Source: Phycisphaerae bacterium (GTDB lineage Bacteria > Planctomycetota > Phycisphaerae > Sedimentisphaerales > Anaerobacaceae). From it: DNA of 64,000 nt. The stretch spans positions 1-64,000 of the forward strand of contig JAGOLX010000001.1 of NCBI GenBank assembly GCA_017993835.1, in the 5' to 3' direction. The notes under the pieces are model-generated. The model was not told the DNA's origin. It ran no database searches and saw nothing but the letters and a program-made list of their open reading frames with translations. Below, piece by piece: positions 45,773 through 55,012 of the stretch; within the stretch, counting starts at the first letter, position 1, and the number at the start of each line of letters is the position of its first letter. Made by a program: the position numbers and the translations under genes.

Positions 45773-47018
45773 TCGCGACATCTTCGACGAGAACCTCAGG
45801 CGGTTGCTGGCGACTGCCCGACCGGAGGATTCGAGCTTCCAGACGCGGCTTCTGGCCGCTGTGCGAGGAGAAGTCCGCAGGGAGCGTGCGATCCTCCGCA
45901 TAAGATGGGTCCTGCGAATCGCCAGTGCGGCGGCGGGTGTCGCGGCGGTCCTGGCGGTCGCATGGTGCCTCATGGGACTTCGGGCGCACCACGTCGGTCA
46001 GTTCCAGCTCCTCTATGGAGCGGCCGAGCTGATGGACGCCGACGGATCGAGGGTTGCCACGAGCGGCGAGCCGATTCTTGCAGGCTGCTCGGTCAGGACC
46101 TTGTCGGGCAGCAAGGCCGCGATCGATCTCAGGGACGGCAGTAGGCTCACCCTGGCCCCGCGCACGGTCCTGGAGGTTGCCGACGGAAGGCGGGGACCGG
46201 CTATGGTGTTGAAGGCGGGAGCCGTCGATATCGAGGCGGCCAAACAACGCGCCGGCCGGAGACTGGTTATCGAAACCCCCGGCTCGCGCGTCACCACCGT
46301 GGGAACCGAGTTCACCGTGCAACTGAGCACGCGGCCCGATGGGACCCGCAGGACCAGGGTCGGCGTCACGTCCGGCCTGGTCGAGCTCGAATCGGGCGGC
46401 CAGAAGGTCCGATTGCCTGCCCGCACGGAAGGGATCGCGGAAGAAGGGCAGTCTCCGGAGAAGCACCTGGCGAATTTCGAGCTGAACGAGGTGCTCCATC
46501 TCATCCACAGGAACGCCGAACTGGCCGGCCGGCTGAACAAGAAGGACGGACTGCCTGCCCTCATCCAATGCAAGGACGGCAGCACCGCCGCGATCTGGAC
46601 GGTTGTCCGCGTGGGGGACCTTCATGACGCAGGCAACGGACGACGCTCGCTGAGCCTGAAGTCGCCTGCGTCCAGCGCGAAGCTGTTCACATTGGAGGGG
46701 CGAGAGATCCCCGCCGACGCCCAGGGACTTGACCTGCGGGTCGATGCGTCCTCGTTGGGCCCTGACGCATCGCAAGGTGCGAAGCTGATTCTGGAGTTGC
46801 AGGACGTGAAGGGGGTCTTCCAGACCGATCCCGAGGGCGCCACGCGGCTCCTGATCCCCGCGGACGAATCCGGCGCCGTGGCGCTGCTGGAGCTTCATCT
46901 TCCCGCGGAGGCGAAGATCGAGCGAATCCAGCCGGAGCCGGTGGAAAGTACGACGACGTTGAATCGCCTGGTGCTGACGGTCGCCGGCGAGATCGAGGGG
47001 CTTGGGGTTTTCGACTAG
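45744..47018 (+). CDS. FecR-domain membrane anti-sigma/regulator protein
   Basis: ATG 45744 gives 424 residues; ATG 45762 is also possible. The N-terminus is a cytoplasmic anti-sigma-like segment, followed by one helix (about 55-78, IASAAAGVAAVLAVAWCLMGL). The periplasmic FecR domain reads GSKAAIDLRDGSRLTLAPRTVLEV and VETPGSRVTTVGTEFTVQLS-like strands (about 110-215). The C-terminal half is beta-rich. It should transmit a periplasmic signal to the sigma factor encoded just upstream. Confidence 0.88.
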   Translation: MRAGVSMESDRDIFDENLRRLLATARPEDSSFQTRLLAAVRGEVRRERAILRIRWVLRIASAAAGVAAVLAVAWCLMGLRAHHVGQFQLLYGAAELMDADGSRVATSGEPILAGCSVRTLSGSKAAIDLRDGSRLTLAPRTVLEVADGRRGPAMVLKAGAVDIEAAKQRAGRRLVIETPGSRVTTVGTEFTVQLSTRPDGTRRTRVGVTSGLVELESGGQKVRLPARTEGIAEEGQSPEKHLANFELNEVLHLIHRNAELAGRLNKKDGLPALIQCKDGSTAAIWTVVRVGDLHDAGNGRRSLSLKSPASSAKLFTLEGREIPADAQGLDLRVDASSLGPDASQGAKLILELQDVKGVFQTDPEGATRLLIPADESGAVALLELHLPAEAKIERIQPEPVESTTTLNRLVLTVAGEIEGLGVFD

Positions 47019-47048
47019 AACTCTTTTTCCGAAAGGCGAGGTGCGATC

Positions 47049-49355
47049 ATGATGTGGCGCAGAGAGTCTGTCAACATGTTGGCGTGCATCCTGGTGTCCT
47101 TTCCGGCGGTTCTCTATGGTGCGAAGGCCGGCGGGGAGAATGCAGTGGACCTGCGGTTCTCGACGAAGGCCGATCCCGTCACCGTCTCTGTCTCGGGCAA
47201 GGTGAGCGACAAGAGCACGGGCCTGCCCATCGCCAATGCCTTGGTGCGGGGGCACATCGTCGTCTGGAAGCACCAGGGGCCGGAGTTGTTCGAGAAGGCG
47301 CCCTATGCACAGACGAAGACGGACGAGCGAGGGTCGTACTCGCTGCAGTTCGTCACTTCTTTGACTACGTCCGGCCCGCGCAAGGGACAGGACGGCTTGT
47401 GCGCCTACGTCGGGGCACCCGGGTATGAGACCCTGCCGCAATACGCACGACAATGCGTGACCCCTGAGAACACCAAATACGAGAACTTCGATCTTGCCCT
47501 CGACAACGGCCAGCGGATCGCCGGCGTCGTCGTGGATCAGGACGGACGTCCGGTGCAGGACGCTGTGGTCCGCCTCCAGGGCGGCGAGAATGGAGACTGG
47601 GACTTCTTCGGTTCGACGGGCCAGACCAAGACGGATGCCAAGGGCAAATTCGAGCTGTGGATCAGCAAGGGCCAGGGACGCTGGTTGAATGTTACGAAGC
47701 AGGGCTACGGGACTTCCCTGTTCTGGGATTACCTGGACAAGAGCGACATGGGGACGCTGACCCTCGCTCGCGGCGGCAGCATCCAGGGCAGGATTCTCGG
47801 TCCGGACGGCAAGGGACTGGCCAATTGCGAGGTGTCCGTCCGGGAGTATCCGTGTCGGCTGGCGATTGACAAGGTCCTCACCGATAGCGAAGGCAACTAC
47901 GTCCTCCACGGCGTGCCGGGCGAGCCGAGCATCATCGAGTTCTACAAGAAGAAGAACGGCAGGTACATAGACCAGTGGGGCCAGTGCAATGTTCACGCTC
48001 GTCTTGACCCGCAGATACCCCTGCAGAATGCGCCGACGTACAAGACCCGGGCCAAGGATGGACAGACCGTGACGGGTCCCGACCTGACTGTCGGCGCCAA
48101 TACGACGGTTTCGGGCCGTCTGGTGGCTGAGCATCATACCTATGCTCTGGGCGGGCTGCTGGTCCGGCTGGACAGCAGTTGGGGCAACATGGTCGAAGCC
48201 GACGCCGACGGCAAGTTCCACTTCCCGTTCGTCTCGCCGGGCAAGCACAGCCTCACAGCCTATCTTCCCCACAATCTCAGAGGTGATCGTGGCATCGGCC
48301 AGACCCAGGTCGAAGTCGAGCCGGGCAAATCGCTGGGCGATGTGCAGATCGATCTGGCCGATCTCGCCGAGCTGCGGGTGCAATACCTGGATGCCAATGG
48401 CAATCCGCTGGCGGGTGTCACCGCGGGCGCCACGTGGTCGCCCAGCGGCGACGGCGGCTGGACCGAGGGAACCAAGTCCGACACAGAGGGTTGGGCGGTC
48501 CTTTACCTGTATCCCGAGGGGGTGCAGTATGTCCGCGGGTTTGACCATTCCGGCACGCTCGTCGCCGAGGCTGCGAAGCAGGTCCACCCGAAGGCTGGAG
48601 AGGTTCTTGACAACCTGCGGATCACGATGCTTCCCTGTGCCCAACTCCGCGGGCGGATCGTGGACGACAAGGGGAACCCTCTGGCCGGACGGACCGCTCT
48701 GTGTACTCTGGCTTTCGCCGACGGCGTCCAGACTCAGCGCGGCGTCCGCACTGACTCGGGGGGCCGCTTTGTCCTGGAAAGGCTCACGCCGGGTTTCCTG
48801 TCGCTCTCCATGGAGATGGACTCCATCCTCTTCAAGAACGTGATGAAAGAGTCGTTCGAACTCAAGCCGGGCCAGGATCGTGATGCTGGCACCATCACCC
48901 TCAAGGCCGGCCTGAACAAAAAGCAGATCGTCCAGGACCACAACTCGCACGGGATGGAGTATGCCCAGGAGGTCCGCGCGGCGGCACAGAGCCTCTTCGA
49001 GAAGATCAAGACCGCCGACTACGAGCACTACCTCAAGCCGGGGGTGCACTGGAGCGAGTTCCCCATCGTCGGATACTACCAGACCGACCACTGGTTCGAT
49101 GTCCTCGTCCGGTGGATGTGCGCCACGTTCAAGGACAACCCGATTGTCGACGTGCGGTTGGGCCAGACGTTCCTGAATCCGGCGGAGATCAACGGCAAGA
49201 AGGATCTTCCCACCGTCCCCTATGAACTCACGTTGAAGAACGGCCGGAAGTTGAAAGGCAATCTGCCCTTCGAGTATACCTTCGACGGCGGCGAACCCCA
49301 CTGGCACGGCCTCCATGGTATCGACTGGCACCTCAACGAGGCCAACGGGAAGTAG
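47049..49355 (+). CDS. Secreted carboxypeptidase-regulatory-domain repeat protein
   Basis: The 768-residue protein has a signal peptide (about 1-25) and at least four carboxypeptidase-regulatory/Ig-like repeats, each with V.G.V.D..G.P...A.V and a T(D/N)..G.Y/F.L strand pattern (VSGKVSDKSTGLPIANALV, IAGVVVDQDGRPVQDAVV, IQGRILGPDGKGLANCEV, LRGRIVDDKGNPLAGRT). The C-terminal 130 residues (DHNSHGMEYAQEVRAAAQSLFEKIKTADYEHYL) are an unknown helical-plus-beta domain. It closes the sigma-FecR operon and is probably its main output. Confidence 0.85.
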   Translation: MMWRRESVNMLACILVSFPAVLYGAKAGGENAVDLRFSTKADPVTVSVSGKVSDKSTGLPIANALVRGHIVVWKHQGPELFEKAPYAQTKTDERGSYSLQFVTSLTTSGPRKGQDGLCAYVGAPGYETLPQYARQCVTPENTKYENFDLALDNGQRIAGVVVDQDGRPVQDAVVRLQGGENGDWDFFGSTGQTKTDAKGKFELWISKGQGRWLNVTKQGYGTSLFWDYLDKSDMGTLTLARGGSIQGRILGPDGKGLANCEVSVREYPCRLAIDKVLTDSEGNYVLHGVPGEPSIIEFYKKKNGRYIDQWGQCNVHARLDPQIPLQNAPTYKTRAKDGQTVTGPDLTVGANTTVSGRLVAEHHTYALGGLLVRLDSSWGNMVEADADGKFHFPFVSPGKHSLTAYLPHNLRGDRGIGQTQVEVEPGKSLGDVQIDLADLAELRVQYLDANGNPLAGVTAGATWSPSGDGGWTEGTKSDTEGWAVLYLYPEGVQYVRGFDHSGTLVAEAAKQVHPKAGEVLDNLRITMLPCAQLRGRIVDDKGNPLAGRTALCTLAFADGVQTQRGVRTDSGGRFVLERLTPGFLSLSMEMDSILFKNVMKESFELKPGQDRDAGTITLKAGLNKKQIVQDHNSHGMEYAQEVRAAAQSLFEKIKTADYEHYLKPGVHWSEFPIVGYYQTDHWFDVLVRWMCATFKDNPIVDVRLGQTFLNPAEINGKKDLPTVPYELTLKNGRKLKGNLPFEYTFDGGEPHWHGLHGIDWHLNEANGK

Positions 49356-49720
49356 GCAACCCAGTGCGTCGCACACCGTAGTACGCCGTCCATCTGAAAA
49401 TGGTGGGCAAACGTCGCGGACACCGTTTGGAGATTCGCCATGACCTTTCTGCACGGCGGATAGGAAGACGATTCCTTCACCTGCTGGTACTCGTCCTCGC
49501 TCTTGAACTTGGAGCAGGGGAAGTCCGGGCACTCGCCGCAAACCTCAAGGCCCTTCTTCTTGACGCAGCAGGTGATGAAGGAGCACGAAGGGTGCCTGTT
49601 CGGGAAGTCAGGACCCGCGCAGCCAAGGCACCTGGACGGACCCGCCGTGTAGTATCGCGGGCACAAGCCGCAATCGAGGCCACATACGCCAATCGTCGGG
49701 TACTTCTTCGTGGTCACCAT
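49220..49720 (-). CDS. DUF3795 cysteine-rich protein with an abnormal C-terminus
   Basis: The 166-residue protein starts GVCGLDCGLCPRYYTAG and continues with CLGC, CSFITCCVKKKGLEVCGECPDFPC, the DUF3795 cysteine pattern for a metal or Fe-S site. From about residue 100 the sequence no longer resembles the family's helical tail. It is instead antisense to the 3' end of the carboxypeptidase-regulatory gene (49220-49355). The C-terminus was therefore probably lost and replaced. It overlaps the upstream methyltransferase stop by 7 bp. Confidence 0.6.
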   Translation of the reverse strand: MVTTKKYPTIGVCGLDCGLCPRYYTAGPSRCLGCAGPDFPNRHPSCSFITCCVKKKGLEVCGECPDFPCSKFKSEDEYQQVKESSSYPPCRKVMANLQTVSATFAHHFQMDGVLRCATHWVAYFPLASLRCQSIPWRPCQWGSPPSKVYSKGRLPFNFRPFFNVSS

Positions 49721-50412
49721 ACTCCCGGCAGCAGACGGTAACGGACTCGTTTCGCGTACTCATTATAGCCTGGCAGTTCTCTCTGTAGAACCCTGTCTTC
49801 CAACGCGCTACGGATGACCAGAGCCACTGTCAGAAATGCCACAGGGAGAAATGCCCATCGGGAGTCGAGAAAGACGGGTGTCGCCACAGATGAGAGCAGG
49901 CCCCCTGCGTAGCCTGGGTGGCGCATCCAGCGGTAGGGACCCGTCGACACTACCTGGTGGCCTCGCTCGGTCTGGATGTGGACCACGCCGGAAAAGAAGC
50001 GATTCTCGAGCAGGGCGTATGTCCCCCAAATGTATCCGGCCAGGATCACAACCAGCGACAGGAGCTTCGCGAGCAAGTTGAAGGGGGACGACCAGCCGAA
50101 CCTTGCATCCAGTCCGGCCACCAGGGGGATCAAGGCGATGCCCAGTACGGTCAGAGGAGCCAGGAGCCTGTCCCATGGTTTGACATTCTCATGGTGCGTG
50201 AAGCGGAGGCGTTCCGCCAGCAGGTCGGGGTGCCGTCGAGCCGCCAGTCCCCGGCTGACGGCGAAGCCCACGATGAAAACGACGGCGTATGCCCAGGCTT
50301 CCCACCAATCCCATCGCCGGGAAAGCAACAGTGGCAGGAATGGCAGGAGAATGACGAGAACCACCAGCCGGACCACGACACGCGTGGAGATCGTTCTGTG
50401 TTGGTTGTCCAT
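49714..50412 (-). CDS. Isoprenylcysteine carboxyl methyltransferase-like membrane protein
   Basis: ATG 50412 with GGAG seven bases upstream gives 232 residues. About five helices are predicted, and the C-terminal SAM-binding motif is GPYRWMRHPGYAGGLL followed by RSALEDRVLQRELPGYNEYAKRVRYRLLPGVW. This is the ICMT/PEMT-like fold. The substrate in bacteria is unknown; it may methylate lipids or small hydrophobic molecules. It overlaps the DUF3795 gene. Confidence 0.9.
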   Translation of the reverse strand: MDNQHRTISTRVVVRLVVLVILLPFLPLLLSRRWDWWEAWAYAVVFIVGFAVSRGLAARRHPDLLAERLRFTHHENVKPWDRLLAPLTVLGIALIPLVAGLDARFGWSSPFNLLAKLLSLVVILAGYIWGTYALLENRFFSGVVHIQTERGHQVVSTGPYRWMRHPGYAGGLLSSVATPVFLDSRWAFLPVAFLTVALVIRSALEDRVLQRELPGYNEYAKRVRYRLLPGVW

Positions 50413-50486
50413 GGTCTGTCTCCAGGCCCGATGACCGCTGCAACATCTTGACCCAGACTGATTGTGGCACGTTTGGGCGCGGTGTG

Positions 50487-51623
50487 TCAAGGCTCGCGTC
50501 GTGAACCCGACCGGCGGGCGCGGAGCATCTCGATGATCTTCTTGTTGGCGGCGGGGAAGGCGTAGCGGCCGAGGTCGGACGGACGGACCCACTTGAAGTC
50601 GGCGCAGGCGATGCAGCGGGGTTCGCCCGAGACGTGTCGGCACTCGAAGGCGTGGATGCGGACGCGGAAGTGCGTGTAGACATGATCGACGACCGCGATC
50701 TCGGCGCCGACCTCGATTGCGATGTCAAGTTCCTCGCGGACCTCGCGCAGCAGGGCGGCTTCGAGCGACTCGCCCGGCCGGACCTTGCCGCCGGGGAACT
50801 CCCAGAGGCCGCCCAGCAGGCCCTCGGGCTTTCGCTTGTCGATGAGGATGCGGTCACTGCGATAGATCACGCCCACCGCGACAATGTGGAGAGGCACGGA
50901 CTTCTTGCGTGCTCGCGTGGGCAGCGAATCCTGGTCGTCGTGGCGTTTGGCTTCGCAGAGTCGCTCCAGGGGGCAGTCGGCGCACCGAGGGCTCCGCGGC
51001 GTGCAGACCTCGGACCCCAGTTCCATGAGGGCCTGATTGAACTGGCCGACCTGCTCGTCGGGCAACAGTTCCTCGGCAAGCGACCAGATCGCCTTGCCGA
51101 TGGCGGCGTCCTTGGGATTGCCGCGAATGCTGAAGACCCGGCACAGGACCCGCTCGATATTCCCGTCCACGAGCGGTTCCCGCTCTCCGAAGGCGATGCT
51201 GGCAATCGCGCCGGCGGTGTAGCGGCCGATCCCCGGCAGGGTGAGCAGTTCGTCCCTGCTCCGCGGGATCTGTCCGTCGAATCGCGAGACGACCTCTCGT
51301 GCGGCCTGGTGCATGTTCCTCGCGCGCCCATAGTAGCCGAGCCCTTCCCAGAGCTTGAGCAGCGTGTCGAGATGGGCCCTCGCAAGCTGGCGGATCGTGG
51401 GGAATCGCCTGAGGAGCCGCTCGTAATAGGGGATGACCGTGGGGACCCGCGTCTGCTGGAGCATGATTTCCGAGACCCAGATGGCGTAGGGGTCCCGTGT
51501 CCTGCGCCAGGGGAGATCCCTCGCGGTGGCACCGTACCAGTCCAGCAAGGCCCGTTGCATTCGCAGGTGTCGGTCACGTTTCATCATGGGAGCCACCCGC
51601 CGGGCGACAGCGTCTTCCGTCAT
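50487..51623 (-). CDS. mutY: A/G-specific adenine DNA glycosylase MutY
   Basis: The 378-residue enzyme has the helix-hairpin-helix region LPGIGRYTAGAIASIAFGE with catalytic Asp in LVDGNIERVLCR. The Glu in SEIMLQQTRV and a [4Fe-4S] cluster motif C-x6-C-x2-C-x5-C (CTPRSPRCADCPLERLC) are present. A C-terminal NUDIX-like domain reads LWEFPGGKVRPGESLEAALLREVREEL, which keeps most of a NUDIX box. It removes adenine opposite 8-oxoguanine. The start could also be ATG 51587 or 51584. Confidence 0.96.
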   Translation of the reverse strand: MTEDAVARRVAPMMKRDRHLRMQRALLDWYGATARDLPWRRTRDPYAIWVSEIMLQQTRVPTVIPYYERLLRRFPTIRQLARAHLDTLLKLWEGLGYYGRARNMHQAAREVVSRFDGQIPRSRDELLTLPGIGRYTAGAIASIAFGEREPLVDGNIERVLCRVFSIRGNPKDAAIGKAIWSLAEELLPDEQVGQFNQALMELGSEVCTPRSPRCADCPLERLCEAKRHDDQDSLPTRARKKSVPLHIVAVGVIYRSDRILIDKRKPEGLLGGLWEFPGGKVRPGESLEAALLREVREELDIAIEVGAEIAVVDHVYTHFRVRIHAFECRHVSGEPRCIACADFKWVRPSDLGRYAFPAANKKIIEMLRARRSGSRREP

Positions 51624-51626
51624 TTA

Positions 51627-51678
51627 GATTTGGGACTTCTGGGTTTGTTTCGAGTTTCGTATTTCGGGCTTCGAGTTT
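51627..51678. repeat. AT-rich dispersed repeat copy
   Basis: gggtttgtttcgagtttcgt (51641-51660) and atttcgggcttcgagtttct (51661-51680) match the family at 21613-21767. It fills the gap between mutY and the thioesterase gene. Confidence 0.55.
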
Positions 51679-52083
51679 CTACGCCTGCGGGGCGATCGGG
51701 TCTTTCTTCCTATACACCATGCCCTCGAACTTGGCGACCAATTCACCTGCGTCGTCTGTGACCTCGATGGAGTAGACCGCCAGCTTCGGGTTCCGCGAGA
51801 CTTCCTTCGCTTCGGCGTACAGTGTTCCCTCCTTGGCGGCCTTGACGAACCAGATGCTGGCGTTGATCGCGACGGCCACCGTCCCATGGGAGTTCGAGGC
51901 CACCGCGAAGACCAGGTCCGCCAGGGTGAAAATGGCGCCGCCATGGACAAGATTTACGCCGTTACGGTGGTAGTCCCGGATGGGCATCCTGGCCTTGGCG
52001 TGGCCCTCCTCAATCAGAAGCAATTCGATTCCGCTATGCTCTGCAAACCTGTCACGCTTGAAGAACTCCCGAATCGCCTGCAT
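51679..52083 (-). CDS. PaaI/hotdog-fold thioesterase
   Basis: ATG 52083 with GGAGG six bases ahead gives 134 residues. The motif VNLVHGGAIFTLADLVFAVASNSHG is the PaaI hotdog signature, with catalytic Asp in LAD. It hydrolyses acyl-CoA thioesters. It precedes mutY on the same strand, separated by an AT-rich repeat. Confidence 0.9.
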   Translation of the reverse strand: MQAIREFFKRDRFAEHSGIELLLIEEGHAKARMPIRDYHRNGVNLVHGGAIFTLADLVFAVASNSHGTVAVAINASIWFVKAAKEGTLYAEAKEVSRNPKLAVYSIEVTDDAGELVAKFEGMVYRKKDPIAPQA

Positions 52084-52278
52084 GGCAGACCTCCAAATTA
52101 GATCGTTTCTGCGATGTGCCCTTGGTGCCGCGGGTTCACACCGGCGCACATGTGAGAACAGACGCGCCAGGCGGCGATGCTACCCTAAGTCGCCGGCCCG
52201 ATCAACTCCCCATGAGTCCAGGCTATTGCCGAGGGGGCACGTCGCGGGTAGAATCACAGGCTGACCGAGGACGATCTT

Positions 52279-52992
52279 GTGCCGTACAGGACTCTGACCA
52301 TTCTGGAGGTGGCCCGGATGTTGGGGGCCGACATGCGTCGCGTGGAGCGAATGGCCCAGCGAGGGGAGATTCCCTGCCAGAAGGTGGGCGGCCAGTTCCG
52401 CTTCAATCGGGCGCAGATCACCGAGTGGCTTCAGCAGAAGATGGGGGGTATGAGCCACGATCACCTGGCCGGGGTGGATGCAGGCATGACCGAGCAGCGT
52501 CAGACCCAGCAGGACGAGGCGATCATCACGCCGCTCCTGAAACTCGATGCGGTCACGACGCACCTCGGCTCTCGCACGAAGGACAGCACGTTGCGGGAAT
52601 TGGTGTCGCTGGCCGCGAAGACGGGCCTGGTCGTGGACGAGCGAGCCCTGTTGGAGGCCGTCCTGCATCGCGAGGAGTTGTGCAGCACGGCCATGGAGAG
52701 GGGCATTGCGATCCCGCACCCTCGCCGGCCGCTTCCGGAAGCGATTTCCGGGCCGATTCTCGTCGTAGCCAAGACGCCCCAGGGAATCGCCTTCGGCGCT
52801 CCCGACGGTCGGATGACCACACTGCTCTTCCTGACGGCCTCGCAGGACGACCGCCACCATCTGCACGTCCTGGCACGTCTGTGCCGGATGCTGCACGATG
52901 ACCGCTTTCCCGACCGGCTCGAAGAGGCCGAGACTCCCGCGGAAATCGTCGAATTGCTGACGGACCGCGAGAGCGAGGTCCTCTCCCTGTGA
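52279..52992 (+). CDS. HTH domain fused to a PTS EIIA (fructose/nitrogen type) domain
   Basis: The 237-residue protein starts at GTG 52279 with GAGG upstream. An excisionase/MerR-like HTH (about 1-55: TLTILEVARMLGADMRRVERMAQRGEIPCQKVGGQFRFNRAQITEWL) is joined to an EIIA domain (about 80-235). Its phospho-acceptor His is in GIAIPHPRRPL. It resembles a PtsN-type regulator with its own DNA-binding domain. No HPr or EI gene is near. It overlaps lhgO (GTGA). Confidence 0.88.
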   Translation: MPYRTLTILEVARMLGADMRRVERMAQRGEIPCQKVGGQFRFNRAQITEWLQQKMGGMSHDHLAGVDAGMTEQRQTQQDEAIITPLLKLDAVTTHLGSRTKDSTLRELVSLAAKTGLVVDERALLEAVLHREELCSTAMERGIAIPHPRRPLPEAISGPILVVAKTPQGIAFGAPDGRMTTLLFLTASQDDRHHLHVLARLCRMLHDDRFPDRLEEAETPAEIVELLTDRESEVLSL

Positions 52993-54206
52993 CAAAGACC
53001 GATTTCGATATCGTTGTGGTCGGTGGTGGGATTGTCGGGCTGGCGTGCGCATACAAGATCGTGCAGGCGCATCCGCGTGTTCGGATCGCGGTGCTGGAGA
53101 AGGAGGGCAGGCTGGCCGCCCATCAGACGGGCCGTAATTCCGGCGTGATCCATTCCGGGCTCTACTACAAGCCCGGCTCCGCGAAGGCCGCGACGTGTAC
53201 CGCCGGACGTAAGGAACTCATCGAATTCGCCGGATCGCACGGTGTCCGTCACGATCTCTGTGGGAAGATCATCATCGCCACGGACCCGGCCGAACTGCCC
53301 GCCCTCGAACGGATCGAGCAGAACGGCGAGCAGAACGGAGTCGAAGGACTCCAACGAATCGGGCCCGACCGGATCAAGGAGATCGAGCCGTTCGCGGCCG
53401 GGGTCGCTGCCCTCCACGTGCCGTCGGCCGGCATTATCGACTTCGTCGCAGTGGCTCACAGGCTGGCGGATCTGGTCCAGGACGCGGGCGGACGCAACAA
53501 GGTGCTCCTCTACCACCGGGTCCTGGGCTTCGACAAGCACGACTTCTACACGAACGTCCTGACGACCAAGGGCAGGCTCAGCACGCGATACCTCATCAAC
53601 TGCGCCGGCTTGCACTCCGACCGGGTGGCGCGGATGGACGGCGTCGATCCATCGGTCCGGATCATCCCGTTCCGCGGGGATTACTCCATCCTGAGCCCTA
53701 CCGCGGCGGGCAAAGTGCGAAACCTCATCTACCCGGTTCCCGATCCCCAGTTTCCTTTCCTCGGCGTGCACTTCACGAGGATGGTCAACGGGACCGTGGA
53801 GTGCGGGCCCAATGCAGTCTTTGCTTTCAAGCGGGAAGGGTATTGCAGAACCGACGTGAGCCTGCGTGACACGTGGGAGTCCCTTTCCTATCCCGGCACC
53901 TGGCTGCTTTTCGCCCGACACTGGCGATACGGCCTCGGCGAGTACGCCAGGGCCCTGCGAAAGAAACTCCTGGTCGAGCAGCTCCAGCGATTGGTTCCCT
54001 CGCTGACGGCCGAGGATATCCAGCCGGGCAACGCCGGGGTCCGAGCCCAGGCCCTCGGGCCGCAGGGGGATCTGGTGGACGACTTCAAGATCGAGGTTCG
54101 AGGCAACGCGATCCATGTGCTGAACGCGCCGTCGCCCGCAGCCACGGCATCCCTCGCGATCGGCAGTCACATCAATCAGATGGCTACGGAGCGGTTTGAC
54201 TTGTAA
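52989..54206 (+). CDS. lhgO: L-2-hydroxyglutarate oxidase
   Basis: The 405-residue FAD enzyme starts at GTG 52989, overlapping the previous stop. The dinucleotide-binding motif is VVVGGGIVGLACAYKI, then KEGRLAAHQTGRNSGVIHSGLYYKPGSAKA is the family signature. The end NAPSPAATASLAIGSHI completes the FAD site. It oxidises L-2-hydroxyglutarate to 2-oxoglutarate, passing electrons to the quinone pool. Confidence 0.94.
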   Translation: MTKTDFDIVVVGGGIVGLACAYKIVQAHPRVRIAVLEKEGRLAAHQTGRNSGVIHSGLYYKPGSAKAATCTAGRKELIEFAGSHGVRHDLCGKIIIATDPAELPALERIEQNGEQNGVEGLQRIGPDRIKEIEPFAAGVAALHVPSAGIIDFVAVAHRLADLVQDAGGRNKVLLYHRVLGFDKHDFYTNVLTTKGRLSTRYLINCAGLHSDRVARMDGVDPSVRIIPFRGDYSILSPTAAGKVRNLIYPVPDPQFPFLGVHFTRMVNGTVECGPNAVFAFKREGYCRTDVSLRDTWESLSYPGTWLLFARHWRYGLGEYARALRKKLLVEQLQRLVPSLTAEDIQPGNAGVRAQALGPQGDLVDDFKIEVRGNAIHVLNAPSPAATASLAIGSHINQMATERFDL

Positions 54207-54271
54207 AAGGAGTGGCAAATGGAGAATCTTGCCTATGTTGTCCGCAAGTGCCCATCCACGAAAGGCAGACA

Positions 54272-54694
54272 ATGACTGATCCTGCCGGCAAAGACTACGT
54301 CGTCATCCTGCAGTGCCAGATCGTCAAAGAGCGATGCCCCGGCTACTTGTGTGAGAAGGCCTTTTTCGAGCGGACCGGGGGCTTCTCGGTGTACCCGAAG
54401 GACCGTCCCATCCGGTATCTGAGCATCACCTGCGGCGGCTGCTGCGGCCGGGCCAGTCATCGCAAGCTCACACGTCTGCTCAGGACCATCGCCAAGAAGG
54501 AGGGGATCGCGAAGGACCGGATCGTGGTTCAATTGTCCTCCTGCATGGTCAAAGACAACTACCATGCGCCGCCCTGTCCCCACCTGGATTACATCCGAAC
54601 CCTGGTCGAGCGGATCGGGCTGGAGGTTCGGGGGGGGACTGTCATCAGCGAGAAATCCGAACATCGCCGCGAGGGGGGGACGTACCATCGGTAG
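54272..54694 (+). CDS. CGGC-domain protein
   Basis: ATG 54272 gives 140 residues. CQIVKERCPGYLCEKAFFERTGGF, SITCGGCCGRAS and LSSCMVKDNYHAPPCPHLDYI match the CGGC domain, a cysteine-rich family predicted to bind metal, with no established reaction. It is 65 bp after lhgO. Confidence 0.88.
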   Translation: MTDPAGKDYVVILQCQIVKERCPGYLCEKAFFERTGGFSVYPKDRPIRYLSITCGGCCGRASHRKLTRLLRTIAKKEGIAKDRIVVQLSSCMVKDNYHAPPCPHLDYIRTLVERIGLEVRGGTVISEKSEHRREGGTYHR

Positions 54695-55012
54695 GGCAAG
54701 ATGTCGCTGCCGCTTGTGAGAATTACGTTCCTCTTGTTAAGAAAAGTGGATATAATTCTTGCAGTGTGTCGGCGCTCTTGATAGTCTGATACCGATGTCG
54801 TGTGGAATGAAGTCGGATGGTGTGTCTGGATTGTGGAGTTTGCACTGACTGATGGCTTGATTTCCTGCCCCTGATCCCCTCTTCTCTGTGGATTCCGGAT
54901 GGTGTAGAGTGAACGGTCGCTCGGGACATACGTGCTGTCGAGTTACCTTGTGGTGGCTGGCGCCGGAGAAGTGCGGGCGGCGTACGATGACGTGTAAAAG
55001 GAGAGAAAGACA
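54695..55012. other. Long leader region before the RNA-binding protein gene
   Basis: About 320 bp of AT-richer sequence contains TATAAT (54751-54756) with no convincing -35 box. The RRM gene has AAGGAG just before its ATG. A long 5' leader is common for cold-regulated RNA-binding genes, but no defined structure was recognised. Confidence 0.35.

Noticed and set aside
45702-49541. Very long reverse-strand reading frame opposite the sigma-FecR operon
   Set aside because: It is antisense to three well-supported genes, has no recognisable domain and is explained by GC-rich third positions. The same applies to the long antisense frames at 41.6-44.9 kb and 12.5-14.1 kb.
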